A DNA stretch of 27,536 nucleotides from SABY01 sp964612515 (GTDB lineage Bacteria; Bacteroidota; Bacteroidia; Bacteroidales; 4484-276), in contig CAZTCX010000037.1 of assembly GCA_964612515.1 (NCBI GenBank), positions 1 through 27,536 on the forward strand. The letters are read 5' to 3'. The translations under genes were made by a program, and so were the position numbers. Of this stretch, positions 14,420 to 22,495 are shown piece by piece. Each line of letters starts with the position of its first letter. Positions within the stretch are counted from its first letter, which is position 1. The notes beneath the pieces were generated by a model. The model searched no databases and was not told the origin of the DNA. It saw nothing but the letters and a program-made list of their open reading frames with translations.

Positions 14420-15232
14420 TTATGGCTTGTAGTATTTCATAGCTTTGGGCATGTATTCTCTTAGGTTTTTTACGCGCGTTTGATCGGCGGGGTGCGTACT
14501 GAGAAACTCGGGAGGTTTTTGTCCGCCAGCCTGCGACATGCGCTGCCAGAACTCGACGGCTTCGTGCGGGTCGTAGCCTGCCATTGCCATAAATATCAAG
14601 CCTAGTTTGTCAGCCTCGGTTTCGTGTGCACGGCTGTAAGGCAGGCTGATTCCCACCTGCGTGCCAACGCCGTATGCCATCAGAAAAAGGTTTTGGGTTT
14701 CTTCAGGTTTTTGGCTTAGCGCTAAACTTAAGGCAGTACCACCGGTTTCGATCAACAGCGCCTGGCTCATGCGTTCGTTGCCATGACGTGCTATGGCGTG
14801 CGCAATCTCGTGTCCCATCACCACTGCCAGCCCGGCTTCGGTTTTGGTGTAAGGTAAAATTCCGGTATAAACCACCACTTTACCACCCGGCATCGCCCAT
14901 GCGTTGGGCACGTCATCCTGCACCAGGTTAAATTCCCATTTATAGCCAGCGATGCGGTCACTAAGGCCATTTTCGCTCAAGTAGCGTTCTACGGCGGTAG
15001 CTATCTTTTGACCTACATTTTTCACCATTGCTACTTTTGTCGCATCCTTGCTAACCGGGTTTTCTTTCAGGAATTCGTTGTAGCTTGTCATGGCCATCGA
15101 CAACATCTGCGACTCGGGCAGCAGGTTTAATTGGTGCCTTCCGGTAATTGGAACTGTGGAGCATGAGGTTACGAAACTAGCAGAAATCAGGGTGGTAGCA
15201 GCAAAAAGTATTGCAATCATCAGCTTTCTCAT
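14420..15232 (-). CDS. M48 family metalloprotease, lipoprotein
   Basis: The product is a 270-residue zinc endopeptidase of the M48 (BepA/LoiP-like) group, probably anchored on the periplasmic side of the envelope for outer-membrane quality control. A signal peptide ends in lipobox FVTSC with the lipidated C24. The zinc motif is H141-E142-I-A-H145, and the third ligand is probably E204 in HETEAD at 203-208. The ATG at 15232 is preferred over an upstream start at 15289 because it places the signal peptide at the N-terminus. It lies about 95 bp downstream of the pyrophosphatase gene on the same strand. No TPR domain follows the protease domain, which separates it from full-length BepA. Confidence 0.92.
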   Translation of the reverse strand: MRKLMIAILFAATTLISASFVTSCSTVPITGRHQLNLLPESQMLSMAMTSYNEFLKENPVSKDATKVAMVKNVGQKIATAVERYLSENGLSDRIAGYKWEFNLVQDDVPNAWAMPGGKVVVYTGILPYTKTEAGLAVVMGHEIAHAIARHGNERMSQALLIETGGTALSLALSQKPEETQNLFLMAYGVGTQVGISLPYSRAHETEADKLGLIFMAMAGYDPHEAVEFWQRMSQAGGQKPPEFLSTHPADQTRVKNLREYMPKAMKYYKP

Positions 15233-15326
15233 TGTATATTCTTTTTTGATTTTTAATAAAAACACTGGATTGTTGAAAAGGTTCGGCAACAGATGTAGGA
15301 GGTACTAATTTTAATAATCTGAGCCA

Positions 15327-15914
15327 CTACCCTCTCTTTTGCAGAAATTCAATCAACCTGGCAGTTGCTTTGGCACGGTGGCTGATGCTGTTTTTGGTCG
15401 GTTGATCCATCTCCGCAAAAGTTAAATCGTAGCCTTTTGGCTGAAAGATTGGATCGTAGCCAAAGCCATGCTGTCCGCGCTTTTCATTGATAATGACACC
15501 CTCCATAATACCTTCGAAAAGATAACTTTTACCATCCATTATCAAAGCAATCACGGTACGAAAACGTGCCGCATGGTTTGTTTGGTTCAGCATTTCACTC
15601 AATACTTTGTTCATGTTATCCATCGGGTTACATTGCGGGCCGGCATAGCGTGCCGAAAAGACGCCAGGGCGCCCGTTCAGCGCATCAATTTCAAGTCCGG
15701 TATCATCGGCAAAGCAATCCATATTAAAACGTTCGCGGATGAAGCGGGCTTTCTGCATTGCATTTTCTTCAAGGGTTTCGAAGTCTTCAGGGATATCGCC
15801 GGAAAAGCCGAGATCATCAAGCCCCAGGATGGTAAAATTCAATCCTTCGAGGCGCGCTACCTCATCTAGCTTGTGCTTATTGTTGGTAGCAAATACGAGT
15901 TGATGCTTTTTCAT
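15327..15914 (-). CDS. rdgB: XTP/dITP pyrophosphatase (RdgB/HAM1 family)
   Basis: This cytoplasmic house-cleaning enzyme hydrolyses deaminated purine triphosphates (XTP, ITP, dITP) to monophosphates and pyrophosphate, keeping them out of nucleic acids. The 195-residue product has the standard length. The N-terminal phosphate-binding segment is FATNNKHKLDEV (8-19), and the central signature FADDTGLEIDALNGRPG spans 68-84, with Asp70/Asp71 as metal or catalytic residues. The segment GFGYDPIFQP and the C-terminal SHRAKA motif are also present. It is upstream of the M48 lipoprotein gene on the same strand, without an obvious functional relation. Confidence 0.95.
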   Translation of the reverse strand: MKKHQLVFATNNKHKLDEVARLEGLNFTILGLDDLGFSGDIPEDFETLEENAMQKARFIRERFNMDCFADDTGLEIDALNGRPGVFSARYAGPQCNPMDNMNKVLSEMLNQTNHAARFRTVIALIMDGKSYLFEGIMEGVIINEKRGQHGFGYDPIFQPKGYDLTFAEMDQPTKNSISHRAKATARLIEFLQKRG

Positions 15915-16003
15915 GCGGCGAAGATAGTGTGGATTTGAGGAGAGCTTATTTTTTATACCAAATGATTCTCTTTTTTAGACTTCTGGTCTATCACTACTCA
16001 TTT

Positions 16004-17494
16004 CTACTTACTACCTGGATTTTTCGGTACCCACACCGAAACCTTCCCAGCCGGACATTTGAACTCAGCCCATCCATCCTTGTCGGTGGTGATGGTTTCG
16101 TCGATATGTTTGGTGAGATCGATATAGGTGGTATCAGCGGCGGTAGTTTGCATTCGCTTTGTCCCATCGTCGCCATTGCTCATCACTACCGCTACGCCAC
16201 CGGGATGCTTTTCGTCGCCGGTTCGCGTCCATCCAATGCAGTTGGGATGATCCAAATAATCATACTGATCGCCATAAGCAAATTCGCGCCGCACCATCAG
16301 GAACTGATCGATCATCCATTGATGGCTTGGCATAACGATATCATAGGTTTTACCATCTGAGCCGACATCGCTGTATTCGGCGCCGTAGTAGTCGGCAGCA
16401 AAGATGCAGGGATAGCCATCGCGGCGCAGAAGTATCAACGAATATGCGAGCGGCTTGAACCACGCTTCAACCACCGACTCCAGCGCTTGCAACGGCTGCG
16501 TGTCGTGATTACTTACGATGGTAACAGCCAGTTGTGGCATTTCTTTCACCAAAGTATTATCGAAGATTGTATTTAGCGGGTAATCCTTGCCCTGGTGACT
16601 GGCAGTAGCAAATTTGTAATGCAACACTGCGTCAAAAAGCATGATAGTGCCCTGGGTTACATCAATAAAATTTTTGAGGGCAGCTACAGTGTGCGACCAA
16701 TATTCACCAACGGCAAATAATTTCTTTTTGGTAATCTTCTGCATCTCCTGAAGCCATTCGAAAAAAAAGCGGGAGTTGACATGTTTTACCGCATCGAAGC
16801 GGATGCCATCGACGCCGGTAGTTTCGAGGTACCATTTCCCCCAGTAAAATAGTTCCCCTCTTACTTCATCATTATGGGTATCCAGATCGCAGCCCATGAG
16901 ATAGTCGAAATTACCAAATTCCTGATCTACATTTTCATCAAAACTTTTACCCTCAAATAAGTAAATTGCATCTCTGTCCTTATCGTTATCGTTAAAATCG
17001 CTTGCATTAAAATGCCACCAATGCCATTGCATCTCTGAATATTTGCCTTCTCGCGCGGGAAAAGTGAAGTTGGTCCAGCATTTTACTTTTTGCTGCTCGC
17101 CGATGGCTTCTTTTCGGTTCATCGGGTTGTACGGTGTTGCCATAAACTCCTCAGGATTGTCACCACCCATCTTATGGTTAAAGACCACATCAGCATAAAC
17201 CTGAATATTGGCTTTTTGAGCCGCCTGGATTGCCGCAATATATTCGTCGCGGGTTCCGTACTTGGTGCGTAGGGTACCTTTCTGATCAAATTCACCAAGG
17301 TCAAAGAGGTCGTACAAACCGTAGCCAGGGTCTTTTGATCCACCGGAACCTTTGGTGGCGGGAGGCAGCCACACGGCAGTGATGCCGGCTTTGGCAAGAT
17401 TTTTAGCTTCTTTTTTGAGTTGTTTCCACAGCACGCCCTCGTCGGAAGTGTACCAATGGAAGTATTGCATCATGACTCCGTTGTATTCTGACAT
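16004..17494 (-). CDS. Cytoplasmic alpha-amylase, GH13 (subfamily 5-like)
   Basis: The 496-residue enzyme lacks a signal peptide and should hydrolyse internal alpha-1,4 glucan bonds, for example in stored glycogen or imported maltodextrins. The GH13 conserved regions are all present: DVVFNH at 102-107, GIRFDAVKHV with nucleophile D234, FAVGEYW with acid/base E264, and VSNHD with D331. The opening NGVMMQYFHWY and an elaborate domain B resemble liquefying bacterial amylases of GH13_5. A -7-like CAAAAATA (complement TATTTTTG) lies at 17536-17543. It is apparently a single-gene unit with no Sus-type outer-membrane genes adjacent. Confidence 0.94.
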   Translation of the reverse strand: MSEYNGVMMQYFHWYTSDEGVLWKQLKKEAKNLAKAGITAVWLPPATKGSGGSKDPGYGLYDLFDLGEFDQKGTLRTKYGTRDEYIAAIQAAQKANIQVYADVVFNHKMGGDNPEEFMATPYNPMNRKEAIGEQQKVKCWTNFTFPAREGKYSEMQWHWWHFNASDFNDNDKDRDAIYLFEGKSFDENVDQEFGNFDYLMGCDLDTHNDEVRGELFYWGKWYLETTGVDGIRFDAVKHVNSRFFFEWLQEMQKITKKKLFAVGEYWSHTVAALKNFIDVTQGTIMLFDAVLHYKFATASHQGKDYPLNTIFDNTLVKEMPQLAVTIVSNHDTQPLQALESVVEAWFKPLAYSLILLRRDGYPCIFAADYYGAEYSDVGSDGKTYDIVMPSHQWMIDQFLMVRREFAYGDQYDYLDHPNCIGWTRTGDEKHPGGVAVVMSNGDDGTKRMQTTAADTTYIDLTKHIDETITTDKDGWAEFKCPAGKVSVWVPKNPGSK

Positions 17495-17535
17495 AGTTGT
17501 TTTTTGTTATTGAAATAATGGTGAAAATGTGAGGT

Positions 17536-17543
17536 CAAAAATA
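17536..17543 (-). promoter_or_regulatory. Putative -7 element of the alpha-amylase gene
   Basis: On the minus strand the sequence reads TATTTTTG, matching TAnnTTTG, about 42 bp before the amylase start codon. A good -33 TTTG is lacking; the nearest candidate reads TTTA. Confidence 0.35.
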
Positions 17544-17837
17544 AAAAAGGTTTGATCTGATAAACACGCCCAGAGTACAAGTGGATGATTTTTTAGAATT
17601 TTTGGGAAGATATGACCGGGCTATGGAACCATATCAACAATTTCAAAACGATGGATTTATCCAGGAAGCTACCGCGCTGGTGCGTGCGGCAGGGATTGGA
17701 GCGGCAGATGGCGCAGCGGGAGCTGATGTTTTAGTTGGCGGGCGGAGGCTGACGCAGGAAGCCCACGTACCGCCTACAAAAACACAGCTACTGCAAGCCA
17801 GCTATAGCGGAAAGCCCGCCCGGCCGCCCACTTTAAT

Positions 17838-17878
17838 AAAAAAAAGAAGCCTCTGGAACAATCATGTTTCAGAGGCTT
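17838..17878 (-). terminator. Intrinsic terminator of the FadL/SGNH operon
   Basis: AAGCCTCTG at 17847-17855 pairs with CAGAGGCTT at 17870-17878, with further pairing of AACA and TGTT inside. On the minus strand the hairpin is followed by a long T run (complement of the A run at 17838-17845). It lies 40 bp past the SGNH hydrolase stop codon. Confidence 0.88.
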
Positions 17879-17918
17879 GACTATTACTTATTGCCTTTCC
17901 CAAAGGTAGGCGACAATT

Positions 17919-19283
17919 TTATTGGTAATAATAAATGCCGGGATAAAGCCGTGGGCTTACAGGTTTCAGGTCGGCGCTGTATTTAGCATTGATGGCATCG
18001 ATGAAGAAGTTGGCAGTCAGGGCATATCCCTGGCCTGTGAGATGAACCCCGTCGAGCGAGAAGGCGTTGCCGGTGACGAATTCGTCGGTAAAGGTGATAC
18101 CATCCTCGGTGAAGCCGGTGGTGGCCAATTGATTGAGTTTTCCATTCATATCTACCAGCGCCAAATCATATCTGTCCGCCATGATCCGAATAATCTGATT
18201 AAATTGATATGTGGCTGATAAAATTTCGCCAATCTCACCTTCTGAGAGGAAAAATTTATCAGGAATCCCAAAGGGTACAGGTGTGGGATCGGCCTGGTTT
18301 ACGCTACCCATACCGTGGTTGAGAATACTGTCGGTGGGAAGTGTGAGCAAGAAAAGCTCACCGGCCTTCATCTGACGCACGTTGAAAGGTGCGGGTAGTG
18401 GCAGTGTTTCGTCAGTAACCACAAATGCATTGGGGCCTTCGGCAAAGTTGAAACCATACGACCAGGTGACACCCTGCGAAGCAAGATATTGCTCAAAAGC
18501 GGCATAGGCGCCATTAAGCGCTGCTGCTTTTTGTGCATCGAGCACCAGACCATAAAACGGCAGGCGCGTATTGATATAGGTGAAATACGGGATGTTGGTA
18601 ATATCGGGAATATTAGCCACCGCGCCTTTGGCACCATTGGCAGTAAGCGTTTGCAGAATGGTATTCATTGCATAGGTAAAGGTGTTGATGTCGGTGATGC
18701 TATCGGCGGAAGCGCCTGTAAGTGCATAAGCCAACACGTCGTTGTTGCCGATCCAGCAGGTGAAAAATGTAGGATTGATGGCAGCAGCGTCGGTGAGTAC
18801 TGTGGTAGCAGGGTTGGAAGCAAAGCGTCCGAAATAAGGATTAAGTTCGGCGTAGCCCGGAACTAACAAATGAAAGCTCTTGGCACCGGGAACACCCATA
18901 TTGTGGAAAGGCCCCAGAGCGGCTATCGATTCAAAATTGCGTGGGTCGGGAGTAACGCCGGCAGGTACCGGACCGGGAATGGAAGCGTTGAGCAGCAGGC
19001 GACGGCCAAAGCCATATTCGTCGTACATCAGTGGCTGAAGGAATTGGCTGCAGCCGGCAGCTTTCATTTGATAAGCAAGAATCATCGGGTAGGAGTTTTC
19101 CTGACCGCTGCGGTACAGTTCGCCATCGGCATAGCCGGAGGTAAGCGAGTTGCCCACGGCAACATAAGTAGTAAAGTCGGCCTGGCCGGAGCTGGTGGTA
19201 AACTTATCGATTTCGGGCTGGCATGCTACCAGGCTCATCAAAGCCAGCAACAGCAGTATGTGATATGTCTTCATATTCTTCAT
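17919..19283 (-). CDS. SGNH/GDSL-type hydrolase lipoprotein
   Basis: The 454-residue protein has a signal peptide with lipobox LVAC (lipidated C21) and an SGNH esterase domain. Block I is VAVGNSLTSGY with nucleophile S46; the usual GDSL reads GNSL. Block II Gly is in GVPG near 130-133, block III is GNND at 179-182, and block V is D411/H414 in DGVHLTGQGYAL. All catalytic positions are intact. It follows a FadL-like porin gene by 15 nt and shares its terminator. A surface or periplasmic esterase releasing fatty acids or other hydrophobic acyl compounds for the porin to import is a reasonable inference. An alternative start three codons in (MKTYHILL) would not change the mature protein. Confidence 0.9.
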   Translation of the reverse strand: MKNMKTYHILLLLALMSLVACQPEIDKFTTSSGQADFTTYVAVGNSLTSGYADGELYRSGQENSYPMILAYQMKAAGCSQFLQPLMYDEYGFGRRLLLNASIPGPVPAGVTPDPRNFESIAALGPFHNMGVPGAKSFHLLVPGYAELNPYFGRFASNPATTVLTDAAAINPTFFTCWIGNNDVLAYALTGASADSITDINTFTYAMNTILQTLTANGAKGAVANIPDITNIPYFTYINTRLPFYGLVLDAQKAAALNGAYAAFEQYLASQGVTWSYGFNFAEGPNAFVVTDETLPLPAPFNVRQMKAGELFLLTLPTDSILNHGMGSVNQADPTPVPFGIPDKFFLSEGEIGEILSATYQFNQIIRIMADRYDLALVDMNGKLNQLATTGFTEDGITFTDEFVTGNAFSLDGVHLTGQGYALTANFFIDAINAKYSADLKPVSPRLYPGIYYYQ

Positions 19284-19298
19284 ATTCTGATTTTGTTA

Positions 19299-20519
19299 TT
19301 AAAAGTTGTAGCTGATGCCAATACCAGGAATGATCGTGCGGGTTTTGTATTCGCCAGTAAAATATTCAGGCGCGTAGCTGCGGGTATCTTTTTGCGTTTC
19401 GAGCTGCAGGTACGAAATGTCTATTGCCAGATGTTCGCTGGGGCGGATGGTAACGCCGGCACTCATCCCGAAGGTGTTGAGGCTGGGAGTTTCGGGATTA
19501 AAATAATCCTTGTTGGTTGGCGAGGGGTCGTAATAGGCGCCAGCCCGCACAGTAATCATATCGTTCACGATGTATTCGCCACCGATACGTCCAATGAGTT
19601 TGTTGGAGTATTCGCGTGGATTTTTGGAGTTGAGCAACTCTGGTTTTTGACCAAATTCGAAGGTCAGGGTGTCGTAAACATCCCAAAATACGTAATTCAC
19701 TTCTACCGAAAGCAGAAGCTTTTCGTTGACCTGATACGAAACACCCACGTCGAGGTTGGCAGGCAGGGGTAGTTCAGCATCAAAAGTATTGGTGACCGGG
19801 ATGATACCTACCACGGAGCTGGGCAAAGTAAAAGTAGCATCGCCATCGTCCAGCGTCATCTTAACCAACGAGCGGTAGTTGACACCAACGCTCCACTGGT
19901 CGGTGGGTGTAAACATGGCGCCGAGGTTGTAGCCAAAGCTGGTGGTGCTTCCTTGCAGATTTACCTGTCCGTTTTCCGAAGGGCTACTGTATGGGATTGC
20001 TTTGTTGATTTCCACACTTCCGGTGGCTATCACGAAGCCAGCGCCTAAACTAAACATGTCGCTGATTTTGTAAGAAAGGGTGGGTTGAATAAAAAACACC
20101 CGCATGGAGATGTCCTGGATCAGGTGTGCTCCCGCCCAGTCGTCGCCCCATTTGGCGGAACTTCCATAAGGTGTATAAACCCCCACACCGGCAGCGAGGC
20201 GATCGGTGATTTTGGTTGCGGCATACAAAAATAATGGCGTTCCCATTGGATTGTCTGTTTCGGCCTGATATACCGAATTTTCAAGCCGGAAAGTGGTGCT
20301 GTTGAAGATACCGCTACCACCGGCCATGAAGCTGTATTTGTTTTTCATCAGCGATAGGCCTGCAGGGTTATAAAATATGTTGCTGGCATCGCCATAAAGC
20401 GAAACGCCTACCAGACCCATAGCAGTTTGCCGGTGTCCCTGCAAACGCACCTGATAGCCGCCGGCATAAACCGGTACTGTAATGATGAGGATCATCATCG
20501 CGTAAAGGATTCGTCTCAT
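19299..20519 (-). CDS. OmpP1/FadL family outer-membrane transporter
   Basis: The 406-residue protein is an outer-membrane beta-barrel of the FadL family, which takes up long-chain fatty acids and other hydrophobic molecules. A signal peptide ends near VYA-GGY. The mature N-terminus (GYQVRLQGHRQTAMGLVGVSLYGDASNIFYNPAGLSLM) contains the family's NPAGL motif and forms the plug region. Alternating hydrophobic strands follow, ending in IIPGIGISYNF with a C-terminal Phe for barrel insertion. It is the first gene of a two-gene operon with the SGNH lipoprotein. A poor -7 match (TATTTTCG, complement of 20551-20558) is the only promoter hint. The true substrate is not fixed by sequence. Confidence 0.92.
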   Translation of the reverse strand: MRRILYAMMILIITVPVYAGGYQVRLQGHRQTAMGLVGVSLYGDASNIFYNPAGLSLMKNKYSFMAGGSGIFNSTTFRLENSVYQAETDNPMGTPLFLYAATKITDRLAAGVGVYTPYGSSAKWGDDWAGAHLIQDISMRVFFIQPTLSYKISDMFSLGAGFVIATGSVEINKAIPYSSPSENGQVNLQGSTTSFGYNLGAMFTPTDQWSVGVNYRSLVKMTLDDGDATFTLPSSVVGIIPVTNTFDAELPLPANLDVGVSYQVNEKLLLSVEVNYVFWDVYDTLTFEFGQKPELLNSKNPREYSNKLIGRIGGEYIVNDMITVRAGAYYDPSPTNKDYFNPETPSLNTFGMSAGVTIRPSEHLAIDISYLQLETQKDTRSYAPEYFTGEYKTRTIIPGIGISYNF

Positions 20520-20621
20520 AAATGTATGTTTTGTTTAAAAATAAAGGCGGCGAAAATAAACAAATTTTGATTGGAGGGATTTTGGTCTTTTTCGGCTAAA
20601 CGTCTCAATCCTAAAAACAAA

Positions 20622-20651
20622 AAAGCCTTGAAGAATCGTCTTCAAAGCTTT
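20622..20651 (-). terminator. Intrinsic terminator of tRNA-Leu
   Basis: AAAGCCTTGAAGA (20622-20634) and TCTTCAAAGCTTT (20639-20651) form a long hairpin with an ATCG loop and a single C/T mismatch pair. On the minus strand it is followed by T residues. It begins eight bases after the 3' end of the tRNA. Confidence 0.85.
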
Positions 20652-20658
20652 CTGTAAG

Positions 20659-20742
20659 TGCCCGGAACAAGAATCGAACTTGCACTCCCGAACAGGAACA
20701 TGGCCCTCAACCATGCGCGTCTACCATTTCCGCCATCCGGGC
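20659..20742 (-). tRNA. tRNA-Leu (anticodon GAG)
   Basis: The 84-nt minus-strand sequence folds as a class II tRNA. The acceptor stem is GCCCGGA with TCCGGGC plus discriminator A; the D-arm region is GGCGGAAATGGTAGACGC. The anticodon stem-loop CATGG-TTGAGGG-CCATG has anticodon GAG (plus-strand 20706-20708). A variable arm follows, then a T-arm containing GTTCGATTC. The long variable arm and A discriminator fit leucine. CCA is not encoded and must be added after transcription. The gene has its own promoter and terminator, so it is a single-gene unit. Confidence 0.95.
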
Positions 20743-20757
20743 TTAAATTTCAGGCGG

Positions 20758-20790
20758 CAAAGATAAAAACTTTTTTGGCGAACCATCAAA
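20758..20790 (-). promoter_or_regulatory. Promoter of tRNA-Leu
   Basis: On the minus strand TTTG (complement of 20787-20790) is followed after 21 bp by TATCTTTG (complement of 20758-20765). This fits the Bacteroidota -33/-7 architecture well and lies 15 bp upstream of the tRNA 5' end. Confidence 0.65.
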
Positions 20791-21047
20791 GAATTTTATC
20801 GAAAAGATCATTTTGTAGAATCGTTACCACAAAGTGGTGCAAAATCATGCTAAATCAATTCTCCTTCCTGGTCGTAACCTGTTGGCAATCTATTCTTAAT
20901 GCATAATCACGGAGTTGGCACAAATTTTTTATGAAGAAGATTTTTGTAATAAATAGTACCCATGTTTGTAAAATTACTTTGGAATCAGTTCTCTTCGCCC
21001 ATGCTTACCTGTCCATCGTGTAGCTGTTTATTGTAATGTAGTGGGTT

Positions 21048-21055
21048 TACTTTTG
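21048..21055 (+). promoter_or_regulatory. Putative -7 element of the flavoprotein disulfide reductase
   Basis: TACTTTTG matches TAnnTTTG exactly and ends 21 bp before the ATG. A TTG at 21031-21033 is too close to be an ideal -33 element. Confidence 0.45.
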
Positions 21056-21076
21056 AAAAATTAAAACTTTAATACG

Positions 21077-22433
21077 ATGAAACATTTTGATCTTTTTGTT
21101 CTTGGCACCGGAGTAGCCGGAACAGCTATCGCCAAAACCGGCGCTGATGCAGGCTTGACAACTGCCATCAGCGACATTCGTGAATATGGCGGCACCTGCG
21201 CTCAACGTGGCTGTGTGCCTAAAAAAGTACTTTGGGGAGCGGCGCATATTGTACGTGCTGCCGGGCTGATGAAAGGCAANNNNNNNNNNAGGGATAGATG
21301 GCGCACCATCCGGAAGTTGGAAAGATTTGATAGCTTTTAAAAATACATTTACCGAGTCAGTTCCTGCCCAAAAGGAAAAAACATTTACCGAAAAGGGGAT
21401 TACTACCTTCCATGGTAAGGCACAATTTATAGCGGCCAATCAGCTTAAGATCGGAGATGAAACCATCGAAGCAGACAAGATTGTGATTGCAACCGGCGCA
21501 CATCCACGAAAGCTAGAAATACCAGGCGCCGAATTTACCATCGACAGTGAGGACTTTCTTGAACTCGACGCTTTGCCCGAATCCATGTCGTTTATTGGTG
21601 GCGGCTATGTAGCAATGGAATTAGCACATATCGCCGCCAGTTTTGGGGTAAAAATAACGGTGCTGCAACAGGGCGAGCAAATCCTCGAAAATTTCGACAC
21701 CGACATCGTGAATCACCTGCGACAGACTTCCGAAGCCAGAGAAATAAAAATAATGACCAGCACACAAGTGACGCACATCAGCAAAACTAAAACAGGCTAC
21801 TCAGTTAGTGGCCAACACAAAGGAAAAGAGGTGAATTATGAAACTGAATTGGTGGTAAATGCAACTGGAAGAGTACCTTATGTGGATAATCTCAATCTGG
21901 ATCAAGGCGGGATTACCTTTTCCAAAAGAGGAATCTCTGTAAATGAATATCTGCAGAGTGTTTCCAACAAATATGTTTATGCCGCCGGCGATGTTTCGGA
22001 CAGTGGCGGCCTGCCGCTCACCCCATTTGCATCCAAAGAAGCCGAAATTGTAATTGCAAATATTCTAAAAGGCAACCACCGCGAACACAACTACAGAGAA
22101 AAGCCCTCAGTTGTTTTTACGCTGCCTCCTTTATCTGCTGTGGGTCTTACAGAAAAACAAGCCAAGGAAAAAGGGCTCGATTTCAGAGTGAATTTCAAGG
22201 ATGCTTCAGAATGGTTTAACGCCAAAAGCATCAATGAGCCACAATTTGCATTTAAAGTAATCATCGACAATAAAACAGAGAAAATCCTTGGCGCACATCT
22301 TATCGGGCCGCATGCCGAAGAAACCATCAATTTGTTTGCAATGGCGATTTATGCAGAACTTACTGTGGATGATATTAAGAAAATAATCATTGTGTATCCA
22401 TCGGAGGGTGATAATATTCCGGATATGGTTTGA
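21077..22433 (+). CDS. Glutathione reductase-like FAD disulfide oxidoreductase, interrupted by assembly gap
   Basis: This is one gene of about 450 codons cut by a run of ten N. The first part has the FAD motif GTGVAG at 10-15 and the redox-active pair C41/C46 in GGTCAQRGCVPKK. After the gap the frame reads GIDGAPSGSWKDLIAFKNTFTESVP from 21291 and continues with the NAD(P) motif SFIGGGYVAMELA, the second FAD motif YVYAAGDVSDSG, and a C-terminal interface domain. The frames differ by one, so the true gap length should be a multiple of three if no other error exists. The C-terminus ends YPSEGDNIPDMV, without the His-x4-Glu active-site motif of true glutathione reductases. Its disulfide substrate is therefore open, and the usual label is reductase-like. 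The HEAT-repeat gene follows directly. Confidence 0.88.
21280..21289. other. Assembly gap (10 N)
   Basis: The ten undetermined bases fall inside the disulfide reductase gene. Reading frames on both sides belong to the same protein but are out of register for a gap of exactly ten, so the N count is probably a placeholder for a short missing or unresolved stretch. Confidence 0.95.
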
Positions 22434-22495
22434 TACCACAACTTTTGCCGGCTTCCATTGTTTTATTCGTACAAATTTTTATCAATATTCTGGCG

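Larger units (their letters stand above)
17495..17918. other. Intergenic region with possible structured element
   Basis: This 424-bp region holds the amylase -7 element, a GC-rich segment that can be read as a 99-codon GTG-initiated frame (17581-17880), and the terminator of the SGNH gene. The frame ends inside that terminator hairpin and its low-complexity Ala/Gly/Pro composition is not protein-like, so I do not annotate it as a gene. The segment forms nested complementarity: GTTTT 17728-17732 with AAAAC 17779-17783, GGCGG 17737-17741 with CCGCC 17770-17774, and GGCT 17747-17750 with AGCC 17760-17763. It may be a structured RNA or a dispersed GC-rich element. Confidence 0.4.
20743..21076. 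other. Divergent intergenic region, tRNA-Leu and reductase promoters
   Basis: This 334-bp region holds the tRNA promoter at its left end and a -7-like element for the flavoprotein disulfide reductase at its right end. A 24-codon frame at 20962-21036 encodes a TCPSCSC motif but has no other support. No repeats or RNA genes were recognised. Confidence 0.6.

Noticed and set aside
15975..15995. Hairpin after the amylase gene as a terminator
   Set aside because: The short AGAC/GTCT stem is followed by A residues, not T residues, on the minus strand.
17581..17880. 99-codon plus-strand frame as a protein gene
   Set aside because: GTG start, repetitive Ala/Gly/Pro content and an end inside the hairpin of a minus-strand terminator argue against a real protein.
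20658..20906. 82-codon plus-strand frame
   Set aside because: It runs across the tRNA-Leu gene and its promoter and is antisense to them.
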